This document shows, one piece after another, positions 44,127-53,250 of a DNA stretch of 64,000 nucleotides. The first letter of the stretch is position 1. Each line of letters begins with the position of its first letter. The DNA is from Paenibacillus polymyxa (GTDB lineage: Bacteria > Bacillota > Bacilli > Paenibacillales > Paenibacillaceae): the NCBI RefSeq assembly GCF_018614975.1, contig NZ_JAGGNR010000014.1:395052-459051 (forward strand), read 5' to 3'. The notes beneath the pieces were generated by a model. It was not told the DNA's origin, searched no databases, and saw nothing but the letters and a program-made list of their open reading frames with translations. Position numbers and translations under genes: made by a program.

Positions 44127-45011
44127 GTGAGTAAAGAAATGATGCTGCAGGTGGAGCGGGTCGTCGGCAGCAATATTGTTCTGGCCCGGTCGCACCAAAA
44201 TACCAAAGAGTACGTATTAATCGGCAAAGGATTAGGATTTGCGTTCAAGGTGGAAAGCACCGTGCAGGCCGATGATCCACGGATTGAGAAAAGGTTCCGG
44301 CTGGAAGACCGGGAGGAGTGGGGACAGGCGCAGGAGCTGATGAAGGACTTGGACCCCCATGTCATCGACATCTCTGACCGGATTATCCGTCTCATCGCTG
44401 ATGAGTTTCCCGGCAAGCTGAATGACAAGATCTACCTTGCTCTTCCGAGTCATATTCAGTTCACCTTATATCGTATCCGCAACGGGATGGAAATTCTGAA
44501 TCCTTTCCTTACGGAGACAAAGCTCAGTTTTCCGAAAGAATTCGAAATCGCCTCGGAAGCAGCGGCTATGATCGGAGAGGCCTTTGGCGTAGTGGTACCG
44601 GAGGATGAGGCCGGGTTCCTGACATACCATGTGTACTCCTCCGTAAATCACGTCCCTGTCGGACAGCTGGTTAAGGTATCCAATGTGATTAGCAAGCTTC
44701 AGTCCATTATTGAAGAGGAGGGTGGCGTTCGCTTTGAGCAGAGCAGCATTAGCCAGGCAAGACTTATGATACATCTGCGCTTCTCCATGGAACGCCTGTA
44801 TCAGCAGCCGATGAAGGCCCCCACCTTCGCACAATATGTGAAAAATGAATATCCGTCCGAATACCAGCTGGCCAGAAAACTGAGCGCTGTAATGGCTGAG
44901 GATTTGGGTACAGAGGTACCCGAGGAAGAAACAGCTTTTCTCGCTATGCATCTATACCGACTCTTTCAAACCCATGCCCAAACCAACAACAGAAAGGACA
45001 ACACACAATGA
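44127..45011 (+). CDS. BglG/GlcT-family transcription antiterminator
   Basis: 294-residue RNA-binding regulator. N-terminal co-antiterminator domain (about 1-60: VERVVGSNIVLARS and KEYVLIGKGLGFA), then two PRDs (about 75-170 and 180-285) with conserved histidines in LPSHIQFTLYRI, LTYHVYSSVNH, and LAMHLYRLF. A GTG start follows GAGGAGGCGG. It should bind the RAT in its own leader and let RNA polymerase pass when the PTS is transporting sugar, so the operon is self-controlled. Confidence 0.92.
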   Translation: MSKEMMLQVERVVGSNIVLARSHQNTKEYVLIGKGLGFAFKVESTVQADDPRIEKRFRLEDREEWGQAQELMKDLDPHVIDISDRIIRLIADEFPGKLNDKIYLALPSHIQFTLYRIRNGMEILNPFLTETKLSFPKEFEIASEAAAMIGEAFGVVVPEDEAGFLTYHVYSSVNHVPVGQLVKVSNVISKLQSIIEEEGGVRFEQSSISQARLMIHLRFSMERLYQQPMKAPTFAQYVKNEYPSEYQLARKLSAVMAEDLGTEVPEEETAFLAMHLYRLFQTHAQTNNRKDNTQ

Positions 45012-45514
45012 TCTGGAAATGGAAAAACAACAAATCTGCCAAAACATCTGAAACAATATCCGTCGCCTCCCCGCTCACCGGAACCTGCGTCAGTTTGGAA
45101 GAAGTGCCTGACGAAGCGTTCGCGCAAGGACTTATGGGACCGGGAGTTGCAATAATTCCCCAGGAGGACAGGCTGGTCGCCCCTATCGACGGCACTGTGG
45201 TGCACCTGATCAAATCGCACCATGCTGTAATGATTGAGCATGCTTCCGGGCTGCAGCTGCTGCTGCATATCGGTATGAATACTGTCAGCCTGAAAGGACA
45301 GGGCTTCACACCCCAAGTGCAGATCGGCGATCAGGTCACTATCGGTCAGACCCTGATTGAATTTGACCTGAATGCGATCACTTCGGCCGGTTATCCGGTC
45401 ATCACCCCTGTCATCGTTGCGAATGCGGCAGAACAGCCATGGGAGTTGTACCCGGAGTATGGCAGCGTAGAAGCAGGCGTGGGAACGATCATGAAAGCCA
45501 GCCTGTCCAAATAA
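45008..45514 (+). CDS. glucose-family PTS EIIA
   Basis: 168-residue EIIA of the Crr/Glc type. The phosphorylated histidine is in LLLHIGMNTVSLKG near residue 90; the start SPLTGTCVSLEEVPDEAFA is standard. Short N-terminal extension of about 15 residues. Coupled to the antiterminator gene (ATGA overlap). Donates phosphate to the EIICB encoded next. Confidence 0.92.
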   Translation: MIWKWKNNKSAKTSETISVASPLTGTCVSLEEVPDEAFAQGLMGPGVAIIPQEDRLVAPIDGTVVHLIKSHHAVMIEHASGLQLLLHIGMNTVSLKGQGFTPQVQIGDQVTIGQTLIEFDLNAITSAGYPVITPVIVANAAEQPWELYPEYGSVEAGVGTIMKASLSK

Positions 45515-45544
45515 CCTAAAACAAGAATAGAAAGGAAGAATAAT

Positions 45545-46999
45545 ATGCTGAAAGCACTGCAAAAGCTGGGAAGATCTCTGATGCTTCCTGTGGCAACCCT
45601 GCCTGCGGCAGGTATCCTTCAAGGCCTTGGTCTTCTTAATTATGAAAAGGACATTCCGCTCGGTCCCGTGATCGGGGGATTTCTTAATCAGTATGTAGTT
45701 CCATTCCTGAATGAGGGAGCAGGGGCAATCTTCGGCAACCTTGCGCTCATCTTCGCCATCGGGGTGGCAATCGGACTGGCGGGGGATGCGGTCGCCGCGC
45801 TCTCCGCCCTGATCGCTTATATGGTGCTGACGCGCATTCTGGGAGCCGTTCCAGGTGTATTCGGCTATATTCCTGACGATGTCAAGCTGGATATGGGTGT
45901 ATTAGGCGGGATATTTGCCGGACTGCTTGCAGCCTATATGTATAAAAAATTCCACAATATCAAGCTTCCTGACTGGCTCGGCTTCTTCTCCGGCAAACGC
46001 TTTGTGCCGATGGTCACCGCCGGCTCCATGCTGGTGTTGGCCATCCTGTTCGGCATGGTCTGGAGCCCGATCCAGGAAGCCATCGGTGCTTTCGGCGCCT
46101 GGATTGTAGGCTTTGGCGGTGTTGGCTCCATGGTGTTTATGATCGCCAACCGCCTGCTCATCCCGCTCGGTCTGCATCATGTCCTTAACTCCATCGCCTG
46201 GTTCCAGATCGGAGATTATACCAATGCAGCCGGGGAAGTCGTGCACGGCGACTTGACCCGTTTCTTCAACGGAGACCCTACGGCAGGCATGTTCATGTCT
46301 GGCTTCTTCCCGATTATGATGTTCGCTCTTCCGGCGGCGGCGCTAGCCTTGATTCATACAGCCCGTCCTGAAAAGCGAAAAATGGTGGCTTCGATCTTTA
46401 TCGGCGCAGCGGTGGCTTCGTTCTTAACGGGGATTACCGAGCCGCTTGAGTTCTCCTTCATGTTCGCGGCGCCTCTACTGTATGTGGTGCATGCTATTCT
46501 TACCGGTGCAGCGGCCCTGATCATGTACCTGCTGAATGTTAAGCTGGGCTTTGCCTTCTCTGCAGGTCTGATCGATTACCTCGTGAACATGAAGCTGTCG
46601 ACCAATCCGCTGCTCATGATCCCGGTTGGACTCGCATTTGCGGTCGTCTATTATTTCCTGTTCCGGTTCATGATTGTCAAGTTCAACCTGAAAACGCCGG
46701 GGCGCGAGGATGACGTTGATGATGCCCCTGCCCCCACGGATACTTCCGCCGTGGCAGCGTCTGCCGACACCAAGGCTGGCAAAGTGCTCGCCGAGATCGG
46801 GGGAACAGATAATATCGAGAGCATCGACGCCTGTATCACTCGCCTCCGGCTAGTTGTTAGGGACGATAAAGCCGTCAACGATCAGGCGCTCAAACAGCTT
46901 GGCGCTTCCGGCGTCATGAGGCTCGGTGGCGGAGCTGTGCAAGTCATCTTCGGAACCCAGTCCGAAATCCTGAAGGATGAGATTAAGAAGCTGATGTAG
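45545..46999 (+). CDS. nagP: N-acetylglucosamine-type PTS EIICB
   Basis: 484-residue permease. The EIIC domain (about 1-385) has LKALQKLGRSLMLPVATLPAAG at its start, NRLLIPLGLHHVLNSIAWFQ, the GDLTRFFNGDPTAGMF block typical of GlcNAc over glucose permeases, and GITEPLEFSFMF. After a linker the EIIB domain carries the phosphorylated cysteine in ESIDACITRLRL near residue 428. Bacillus NagP has the same layout without EIIA; here the EIIA is the neighbouring gene. The nagP symbol is by similarity. Confidence 0.85.
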   Translation: MLKALQKLGRSLMLPVATLPAAGILQGLGLLNYEKDIPLGPVIGGFLNQYVVPFLNEGAGAIFGNLALIFAIGVAIGLAGDAVAALSALIAYMVLTRILGAVPGVFGYIPDDVKLDMGVLGGIFAGLLAAYMYKKFHNIKLPDWLGFFSGKRFVPMVTAGSMLVLAILFGMVWSPIQEAIGAFGAWIVGFGGVGSMVFMIANRLLIPLGLHHVLNSIAWFQIGDYTNAAGEVVHGDLTRFFNGDPTAGMFMSGFFPIMMFALPAAALALIHTARPEKRKMVASIFIGAAVASFLTGITEPLEFSFMFAAPLLYVVHAILTGAAALIMYLLNVKLGFAFSAGLIDYLVNMKLSTNPLLMIPVGLAFAVVYYFLFRFMIVKFNLKTPGREDDVDDAPAPTDTSAVAASADTKAGKVLAEIGGTDNIESIDACITRLRLVVRDDKAVNDQALKQLGASGVMRLGGGAVQVIFGTQSEILKDEIKKLM

Positions 47000-47020
47000 C
47001 GCTCGTCCTCCTATGAGTTT

Positions 47021-47068
47021 AAAAGGTCGAGAACAAGGGTATGCTTCCCCCTGTTCTCGACCTTTTTT
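47021..47068 (+). terminator. operon terminator
   Basis: Stem AAAAGGTCGAGAACA / TGTTCTCGACCTTTT plus a short GGG/CCC inner helix, then T run. Confidence 0.92.
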
Positions 47069-47153
47069 GGTTAACCAAGAAGCGCAGGATATTCTTTTTG
47101 AAACGGTTTTGATTGCAAAAGAGAGAGCAGGCTATACGCCCACTCTCTCTGTG

Positions 47154-48167
47154 TTAATATACAAATCTGCGCTGTGCCCAATAGCTGAACAAAAAGATGG
47201 ACACCTCCGTCAATAGTTTGGCCGCGATCAGCGGGATAATTAGTGTTTCGTTATAAAAGTACAGCAGTCCGTAATTTAATAACAGTACCAGAATGACCAG
47301 TGAAAAGTATTTCGGTAATGACTGGCGCACCTTGGACGTTTTCCCGGCTGAAAATACATACTTCCGGTTCATCGTATAATTGAAGATGGAGCTGCACAGC
47401 CTTGCTGCGACAACCGACAGAAACAGATTATGGGTAAAATACTGGATGATGAACAGTAATCCAAAATCAATCAGTGCCGACAGCACCGAAGATGTGCTGA
47501 ACATCAGGATGGGCATATAGATCCGGAATGAATCAATTAGCGGGCGAAAATGGGAGGATTCATTGTGATCCAGATACACCGTATCGATAAATTCCTCCTT
47601 AATTTCATACCCTTCCTTGTGTGCCGTTAACAGCAAGTTCATCTCGTATTCAAACCGATCGCCCGGAATCTGGTTCAGCCAGTCCAGCATGGAGTATGGA
47701 AAACCGCGCAGACCCGTCTGCGTGTCATATACTTTGGTACCTGTCGTGAGGGAAAAGACCACCCGTGTGACGGTGTTGCCGAAACGGCTACGTGCTGGAA
47801 TTTTACCACTGAAGCGACGGCTGCCGAGTACAATTCCCGGTGTCGTTTGTGCGAGCAATACTTCAAAGACACGCTTAATATCATGTGGCAGATGCTGTCC
47901 GTCACTGTCTGCGCACACCACACCTCCCTGTGGCCCAAACTCCTTAATATACTGAAAGCCCGTTTTCAACGCCCTGCCCTTACCCAGATTAACGGGATGT
48001 GTCAGGACCGTACAGCCATAGGCTTCTGCCGTTTCAAAAATCCCACGGTAACCCGGCCCACTGCCATCATCCACAATCACAATAGGTCCAAGCTTAAATG
48101 TCTGTAACTGCATAACAAGATTCAGTAAACGCACATCGGGTTCATATGATGGAATTAATATTGTCAT
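47154..48167 (-). CDS. GT2 glycosyltransferase with C-terminal GtrA domain
   Basis: 337-residue fusion. The GT2 part (about 1-215) has IVIVDDGSG, the metal-binding ADSDGQH and ETGLRG-like TQTGLRGFP, as in polyprenyl-phosphate sugar transferases. The GtrA part (about 220-337) has four transmembrane helices. This combination usually makes a lipid-linked sugar and flips it for cell-wall or teichoic-acid decoration. It overlaps the glycosidase gene by four bases, so both may act on the same wall glycan. Confidence 0.88.
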   Translation of the reverse strand: MTILIPSYEPDVRLLNLVMQLQTFKLGPIVIVDDGSGPGYRGIFETAEAYGCTVLTHPVNLGKGRALKTGFQYIKEFGPQGGVVCADSDGQHLPHDIKRVFEVLLAQTTPGIVLGSRRFSGKIPARSRFGNTVTRVVFSLTTGTKVYDTQTGLRGFPYSMLDWLNQIPGDRFEYEMNLLLTAHKEGYEIKEEFIDTVYLDHNESSHFRPLIDSFRIYMPILMFSTSSVLSALIDFGLLFIIQYFTHNLFLSVVAARLCSSIFNYTMNRKYVFSAGKTSKVRQSLPKYFSLVILVLLLNYGLLYFYNETLIIPLIAAKLLTEVSIFLFSYWAQRRFVY

Positions 48168-49177
48168 GATCCTTGTCCCTCCATCAGATATAGAATGTCA
48201 CTTACGCCACGTTCCTGGTTACGCCCCAGCGGATTATTGACAACTCTGCCCATAAAATACATCGTGGATGAACCGCCGCCGTCCAGATTGTAGGCTTCGG
48301 TTGCTCCGAGGCCTTTCAAGACATCGGCCAGTTCTGCCAGGGTCATGCCACGGCTGTTGTCCTGACGTCCATCCACCACCACGAAGACGTAATGATTCGG
48401 AGCAATCATACCGATCGCTGTTCTAGGATTCGCATCCTGGATGGAGCGGTTACCGAAGTTATTATCAATTTTCACACTGCTAAAATCACTGACGATCTCG
48501 CCATCCTGAATCAGAATGGGTCCAAAGGATAACGTATTGGTTGCACCTTCAGCCAGCAGTTCCGAGGAAGAAATCTCGTTCTCGTTATATGTTTTCATCG
48601 TTCCGTCGTTGAACAGGGCAAGTGCATCCCGTGTCGGGCTGTCCCGGTACAATGTTCCATTCCGAATAATGACACCATCATCACGGAATCCATAGTAGTC
48701 ACCGTTAATGGCAAAGATCGCATTATTGGCAGCGGCAATCTCTGACGTATTTTCGGTAATGTTCGTTCCAAAACTATTATCCGCCAGAGCGGTTCGCAGG
48801 CTGCTTGCATCCGTCAGCTGAACATCAGCGACATAATACGTAATCTGATCCGAGCCAGAACCCGTCTGTACCTTTTCAATATTGACCTTCATATCATCAC
48901 TCGAATAATTCCAATCATCTGACGTTGCGTTCACTTCCGTCGGGATTGTCGAAGTGCTGCTGGAATCATTGGTGTTGCCCGTTGTTACCGTTGCTGTGTT
49001 TTCATCCGCCACAACCACCTGCACATGCCGGATCAGATAACGGTCAGCCAGGCTGTACAGGATTCCACCTACCGCAAGCACGATGACAAGTGTGATGATG
49101 AGCCATCTGCGCTTTCTTGGGGAGATCGGTCTTTTATGTGGTTCTTTCCGGGTTGGTTTCTCATCGATCCTTATCAT
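48164..49177 (-). CDS. membrane-anchored phosphodiester glycosidase
   Basis: 337 residues. N-terminal anchor at about 25-48 (WLIITLVIVLAVGGILYSLA), an extracellular Ser/Thr-rich linker, then the NAGPA/YigE-type phosphodiester glycosidase domain: FAINGDYYGFRDDGVIIRNG, NPRTAIGM, VVVDGRQ and LDGGGSSTMYF. It would remove sugar phosphodiesters at the cell surface, for example from teichoic acid or exopolysaccharide; the target is inferred. Coupled to the GT2-GtrA gene. Confidence 0.87.
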   Translation of the reverse strand: MIRIDEKPTRKEPHKRPISPRKRRWLIITLVIVLAVGGILYSLADRYLIRHVQVVVADENTATVTTGNTNDSSSTSTIPTEVNATSDDWNYSSDDMKVNIEKVQTGSGSDQITYYVADVQLTDASSLRTALADNSFGTNITENTSEIAAANNAIFAINGDYYGFRDDGVIIRNGTLYRDSPTRDALALFNDGTMKTYNENEISSSELLAEGATNTLSFGPILIQDGEIVSDFSSVKIDNNFGNRSIQDANPRTAIGMIAPNHYVFVVVDGRQDNSRGMTLAELADVLKGLGATEAYNLDGGGSSTMYFMGRVVNNPLGRNQERGVSDILYLMEGQGS

Positions 49178-49251
49178 GTGAAGCTCACCTCTTCATCTAA
49201 GTCTTAAGGCCATATTAGACCGGGTAGCTTAAATGAATCTGAAACCATATC

Positions 49252-49295
49252 AAAAAAGGTCATCCAATTTCCTATTAAGGAAATCAGATGACCTT
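49252..49295 (-). terminator. terminator of the radical SAM gene
   Basis: Nine-base stem AAGGTCATC / GATGACCTT with an inner TTTCCT/AGGAAA helix, then a T run on the minus strand. Confidence 0.85.
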
Positions 49296-49382
49296 GATTT
49301 TTAATCTATAGAACCCTGAAGGTCACTTCTATCGTAGTGCATATTTTTATTTAATACAGATATCTTCATCAGAGCTTCCTTG

Positions 49383-50341
49383 TTATGCATCTGGAAATAA
49401 TGCATCGTACGCGGGACAAGGCCGCTTCTCAAGAAATTCCGTTAACGCCGACGGCTGCTGGGTATAGATATCCTTCAACGACGTTCCGTTATAGATGTTG
49501 CCAATCACAACAGGATGGCATAACTCACAGATGAGAATATCCCCGTTGCCGTGCAAGTGAAGTTGTTTCGTGCCATCCACGCAATTTGAGAAATACACGC
49601 CAGGTTGCTCCCGCAAATTCAACTGTTCAACGAACCGGTCCATACAGGTGAAATAGAGCGTTGTATCTGGCTTTTTATGCTCAATTAATTCCGTTACAGA
49701 TCGAACAAGAGACTCTTTGGATACAATCTGGCTCCAGTCCGTATGCGGCATCTTAATGCTGTTCTGGATCTCATGGATGCGCACACCCAGATCATATACC
49801 TTATCGCTAATGGCCTGCATGTTCGCTTGATTCCCTTCAAACAGTAACGTTTCCAGTACCGTCTCCAGACCGGCTTCCGTGCACAAACGGATATTCTGCT
49901 CCAGTCTCTCATACACATGCGAGGATGCACACGATAATACGCAGCATACGACTCCGCATCCGTATAATTGAAAGAAATATGAATGTTGGACAAGCCTGCA
50001 TCACGCAACGCGAGAATCCGTTCTTCGGTCAGCAGACTGGCATTACTGTTCAATTGTGTATCGATACCATGTGCCGCACAGTACGTCACAATCTCCAGGC
50101 AATCCTGGTATTTCAGAGTAACTTCTCCCCCTGACAATCGCACTCGCTTGAGACGAGGAAGCTCACTAATGATACGGATCACTTCCTGACTATCAATGCA
50201 TGCTCCATCATCCCGATTGTAGGCGCAGCAGTAGTCACATTTATAATTGCAGTTCGATGTCACTCCCACCTCAAGTCCTTCCAGCTCATATACGCCGGGT
50301 GTTTCCAGTTCGAGTGATTTATATCTGTTTTTGGTCGTCAA
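49383..50341 (-). pseudogene. radical SAM/SPASM-like protein gene with frameshift
   Basis: The TTG at 50341, nine bases after AGGAGG, starts MTTKNRYKSLELETPG. The radical SAM cluster is in SNCNYKCDYCCAYNR (CxxxCxxC), with RLSGGEVTLKY and LNSNASLL following. After about residue 136 the frame is lost within 49915-49925: NIHISFNYTDAESYAAYYRVHP then VYERLEQNIRLCTEAGLE in the next frame. The second half carries further cysteines (FTCMDRF, FSNCVDG, ICELCHP, RPCPAYD) like a SPASM or twitch region binding extra FeS clusters. It resembles RiPP and peptide maturases, but no precursor peptide is evident nearby. Confidence 0.75.
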
Positions 50342-50363
50342 TTCGCTGTACCTCCTGGTTCCT

Positions 50364-50702
50364 TCATTCAATCCACGTTTGGATAACTTGAAGAGTATAG
50401 CGGATGGCACACGGTTGACGATATGACATTATGTACGTTGGTTTGCTAAAAATAAAACCCATTTCCTTAACGATCAGGAATGGGCCGATTAGATCCGTCT
50501 CATAGCGACTCATGACAAAATCCAAAAAAGCTTTGGTGTCTTCTTTGCTCTGATGCGCGTCCCAGGTAGTGAACTCCGAGACAGCAGGTACAACACAATA
50601 ACTATACATATCATCCAGATCATCATAGGTAAGCCGCCGGAGTATCGTCCGTTCTGTCTCCAATACCGGAAATGGTTCGAAAAAACTTTCAATTGTTTTC
50701 AT
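50364..50702 (-). pseudogene. N-terminal half of a RimJ/RimL-like acetyltransferase
   Basis: 112 residues from the ATG at 50702 with GGAGGGCG upstream. It starts MKTIESFFEPFPVLETERTI with RRLTYDDLDDMYSY and KEDTKAFLDFVMSRYE, as in RimL-type GNATs, but ends about where the acetyl-CoA-binding half should begin; the last 35 residues are not family-like. Truncated by deletion against the radical SAM gene. Confidence 0.65.
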
Positions 50703-50718
50703 AGATTCGCCCTCCAAA

Positions 50719-51375
50719 TCAAGGCCACAACCTGCGTGTCTTCCACTGCCCATCTTGCATCACATATTGGACTCGCACATGCTTACGCTCTGAATCTCCC
50801 TGCCAGAACTCCACCTCTTGTGCATTCACGGCATATAGACGCCAATGAGGTGTAATAACACTGGGGTCACGGCTTATCTTTTCTTTCTGAGATTCAATTG
50901 CATTATCCAGCACTTCCTCACTATCCAAAACCTCACTCTGATGCCCTGTCATGGCAACTGCTCTCGCTCCAGCTGAACGTTTGCGAAAATCATCAGCGCC
51001 CGCTTGATCTCCCCGATCCTCAGCAACTCCCTTTATCCGAATCTGTCTTCCCAGTGAGGGCCAGTAGAATGTCAGAGCCACATGAGGGTTCTCCTTCAAC
51101 TGCTGCCCTTTTCGGCTCTCCGAACTCGAAGCAAAATAGAACGTTTCGTCGATTACGTTTTTCAAAATCAACACCCGGGCATCAGGATAACCATCGTGAT
51201 CCACGGTGGAGATCGTCATGGCATGAGGTTCTTTCACTTCGTTCTCAACCGCCAATCTCAACCACTCCAAAAATAGCTTCCCTGGCCGCTCCGGCAACTG
51301 CCCTATATCCCACGTTGGAAATGGGCCGGATAAAGATTTCAAACGTTGCAACAGGTCAATTGGTTTATCGCTCAT
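50719..51375 (-). CDS. pdxH: pyridoxamine 5'-phosphate oxidase
   Basis: 218-residue FMN-dependent enzyme that makes pyridoxal phosphate from pyridoxine or pyridoxamine phosphate. DARVLILKNV, FYFASSSESRKGQQL, FYWPSLGRQIRIKG and the C-terminal W-R-L-Y ... TRRLWP with RLWP at the end are PdxH signatures. The complete length fits the family. Most Bacillales make PLP through PdxS/PdxT, so this is a salvage route. Confidence 0.9.
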   Translation of the reverse strand: MSDKPIDLLQRLKSLSGPFPTWDIGQLPERPGKLFLEWLRLAVENEVKEPHAMTISTVDHDGYPDARVLILKNVIDETFYFASSSESRKGQQLKENPHVALTFYWPSLGRQIRIKGVAEDRGDQAGADDFRKRSAGARAVAMTGHQSEVLDSEEVLDNAIESQKEKISRDPSVITPHWRLYAVNAQEVEFWQGDSERKHVRVQYVMQDGQWKTRRLWP

Positions 51376-51416
51376 GTCATCGCCTCCATCTTCTATTTAA
51401 TCTATCATGAAAACTA

Positions 51417-52031
51417 CTAATCTTGATGACTTAACACATTTGCGTTGCTAAGTTTCCAACCATGCCTTCCCTTTTCAACGATATGTACACTGGTGTTGTC
51501 CATGGGATAAAAGCTGGACTTATTGCTCCACTCCCTCTTCTCAAGCAGATAATACAGGATGTTAATCACTCCACCGTGAGTAATTAATAGGACATTGGAC
51601 TTGACTGTGTGTTCCTCTATATCTCTAAAAAGACTATCGAAAGATATGCTTATACGGTTATAAAAATCCCTTGGACTTTCTCCTCCCGGAAAAGGTGAAT
51701 CCATCTCAAGGGTGTTGAAATAAACTCCTGGGTAATACTCTTCAGCATCCTTATGGAGCATGCCTGCCAAATCTCCGTTATTCATCTCCCGCCAATCTTT
51801 CATTAAGCTAGCCTGCATGTTTAATTGTTTCTCAATTTCCCGTGTCGTCTGCACTGCACGAGGAAGATCACTGCTAATAATCGTATGTATGTTATACTCC
51901 TCAGCATGATGATGCAAATGCTCTCCCAGTTTCCTGGATTGATTGATTCCCTGTTCCGTAAGTCCACGATCACTCCATCCGCCTCGATACCCTTCCTCAT
52001 CCATCCCATGCCTTACCAGATAAATTTTCAA
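51417..52031 (-). CDS. histidine phosphatase family protein
   Basis: 204-residue phosphoglycerate-mutase-like phosphatase: YLVRHGMDEEGYRGGWSDRG at the start, with the catalytic RHG, the TEQG pattern, SDLPRAVQTTREIE and the second histidine in LLITHGGVINI. Substrate unknown. Confidence 0.87.
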   Translation of the reverse strand: MKIYLVRHGMDEEGYRGGWSDRGLTEQGINQSRKLGEHLHHHAEEYNIHTIISSDLPRAVQTTREIEKQLNMQASLMKDWREMNNGDLAGMLHKDAEEYYPGVYFNTLEMDSPFPGGESPRDFYNRISISFDSLFRDIEEHTVKSNVLLITHGGVINILYYLLEKREWSNKSSFYPMDNTSVHIVEKGRHGWKLSNANVLSHQD

Positions 52032-52105
52032 GATCTCTCCTCCTTTTCACTTCTATAATGAACAATATACCTTTACACTGTATGACTAGCCCGGCATATA
52101 TACAA

Positions 52106-52142
52106 TAAACCCGACCTCAGATAGCTTCTATCCAAGATCGGG
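52106..52142 (-). terminator. terminator of the DUF2569 gene
   Basis: Stem CCCGA/TCGGG with CT/AG and GATAG/CTATC inner pairs followed by TTTATTG on the minus strand. Confidence 0.72.
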
Positions 52143-52159
52143 CATTTCCTGCTTATCTT

Positions 52160-52666
52160 TTATCTTACAAATGTGTTATGAACTCGCTCGGATTTGATAA
52201 AATAAGGAATCCAGATGGCGCAAGTGATTACAGATTTAGCAATTTCTTTGATCGAGCTTCCATCTTCCAATTCTTTTGCCAAAGGAATCTGGAGTAATAA
52301 CAGGTAATCAATAATCCCCACAATCAGACTGAGACCATAGAAGATGATCATCAGGCGAGGCAATATCGCTTTCTTGCTATAAAACGCAAAAATGGTATAG
52401 ACACTGAATAATAAAAACAGCGTATTGTACACCATCTCAAAAATAAGTACCGGGCCCCATAACGGGTGATAGTTGTCCGATTGTTTGGAAGTTAGCATTT
52501 CCCAAGTCTCCGTTGTGAATGTGGGTATTATCTGTTGAAATAATTGCACTGCAAGCAGAATTACTGTAAGAAATAATCCAATCTGGATGAGAATCAACCA
52601 ACCGCCTAATCCCGAGACGCCTAGTGGACGGTAATCTGTCTTTTGCTCTTGAATATGTGGTTCCAT
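52160..52666 (-). CDS. DUF2569 membrane protein
   Basis: 168 residues, four transmembrane helices, beginning with the GVSGLGGWLILIQIGLFLT pattern of DUF2569, and ending IWIPYFIKSERVHNTF, also characteristic. Function unknown. Confidence 0.85.
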   Translation of the reverse strand: MEPHIQEQKTDYRPLGVSGLGGWLILIQIGLFLTVILLAVQLFQQIIPTFTTETWEMLTSKQSDNYHPLWGPVLIFEMVYNTLFLLFSVYTIFAFYSKKAILPRLMIIFYGLSLIVGIIDYLLLLQIPLAKELEDGSSIKEIAKSVITCAIWIPYFIKSERVHNTFVR

Positions 52667-53018
52667 TTCGTAACACTTCCTTAACCAGTTTTGTTTTTCT
52701 GAGATGAGTCTTCCTCTTATTATTGCAAATTGAATCTACGGGTGATTCTTACCCCTTACTTCACGTGCGTTGTATGTAGTTTCACACTCTCCTTATAGTA
52801 ATCTCTCCGCCCTCCTATTATATAGAATTTTACACAACTTCCTTATTGTACTACGAGTGTCAAGGCACAGGTTACCAAACATCATGCTCATCCACTGTAA
52901 AAGCAAAAGAAAGACCTTCGCTATGCTTCCGCCATTCAGCAAAGTACGCGTATGTCATAATGCTCTTATACAGATGTAGATGGTGACTCTGCATTCGACT
53001 AAGAAAGAGGTTATGGAT
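52667..53018. other. 352-base intergenic region with a possible gene remnant
   Basis: No complete gene. On the minus strand 52872-52958 encodes a 28-residue protein-like ORF (MTYAYFAEWRKHSEGLSFAF, ending DEHDVW), which looks like the tail of a lost gene. The region also has a TATATAATAGGAGG block on the minus strand near 52810. Nothing else supported. Confidence 0.4.
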
Positions 53019-53231
53019 ATGTCCAATCCCAAAGTAAAAATTTTGCCTTTTGCCGACATTTCGAACGATGTTAAGGGCTTCGATATCGTTTCCACCCAGT
53101 GGGGCCGTGATGGCCTTGTCTATGTGCTGCTGATGAATCAGATCCCCGAAAGAAAACGAGGTATGTGTGAAGGTAACTTATTGTATCGGGTAACGATGGA
53201 GGAGATTACTTCAGCTTCTGGTTTGGATTAG
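53019..53231 (+). CDS. short ORF, probably the N-terminal fragment of a larger protein
   Basis: 70 residues: MSNPKVKILPFADISNDVKG then VSTQWGRDGLVYVLLMNQIPERKRG. It looks like the first blade of a beta-propeller-type hypothetical protein found in Bacillales, cut by a TAG after TSASGLD. An AGAGG lies eight bases before the ATG at 53019; ATG at 53013 is an alternative. Confidence 0.5.
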   Translation: MSNPKVKILPFADISNDVKGFDIVSTQWGRDGLVYVLLMNQIPERKRGMCEGNLLYRVTMEEITSASGLD

Positions 53232-53250
53232 TGGAACAGCGTGAAGAGGG

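Noticed and set aside
49383..50341. RiPP biosynthesis cluster around the radical SAM gene
   Set aside because: No precursor-like short ORF, transporter or peptidase lies beside it; neighbours are pdxH, a truncated acetyltransferase and wall-glycan genes.
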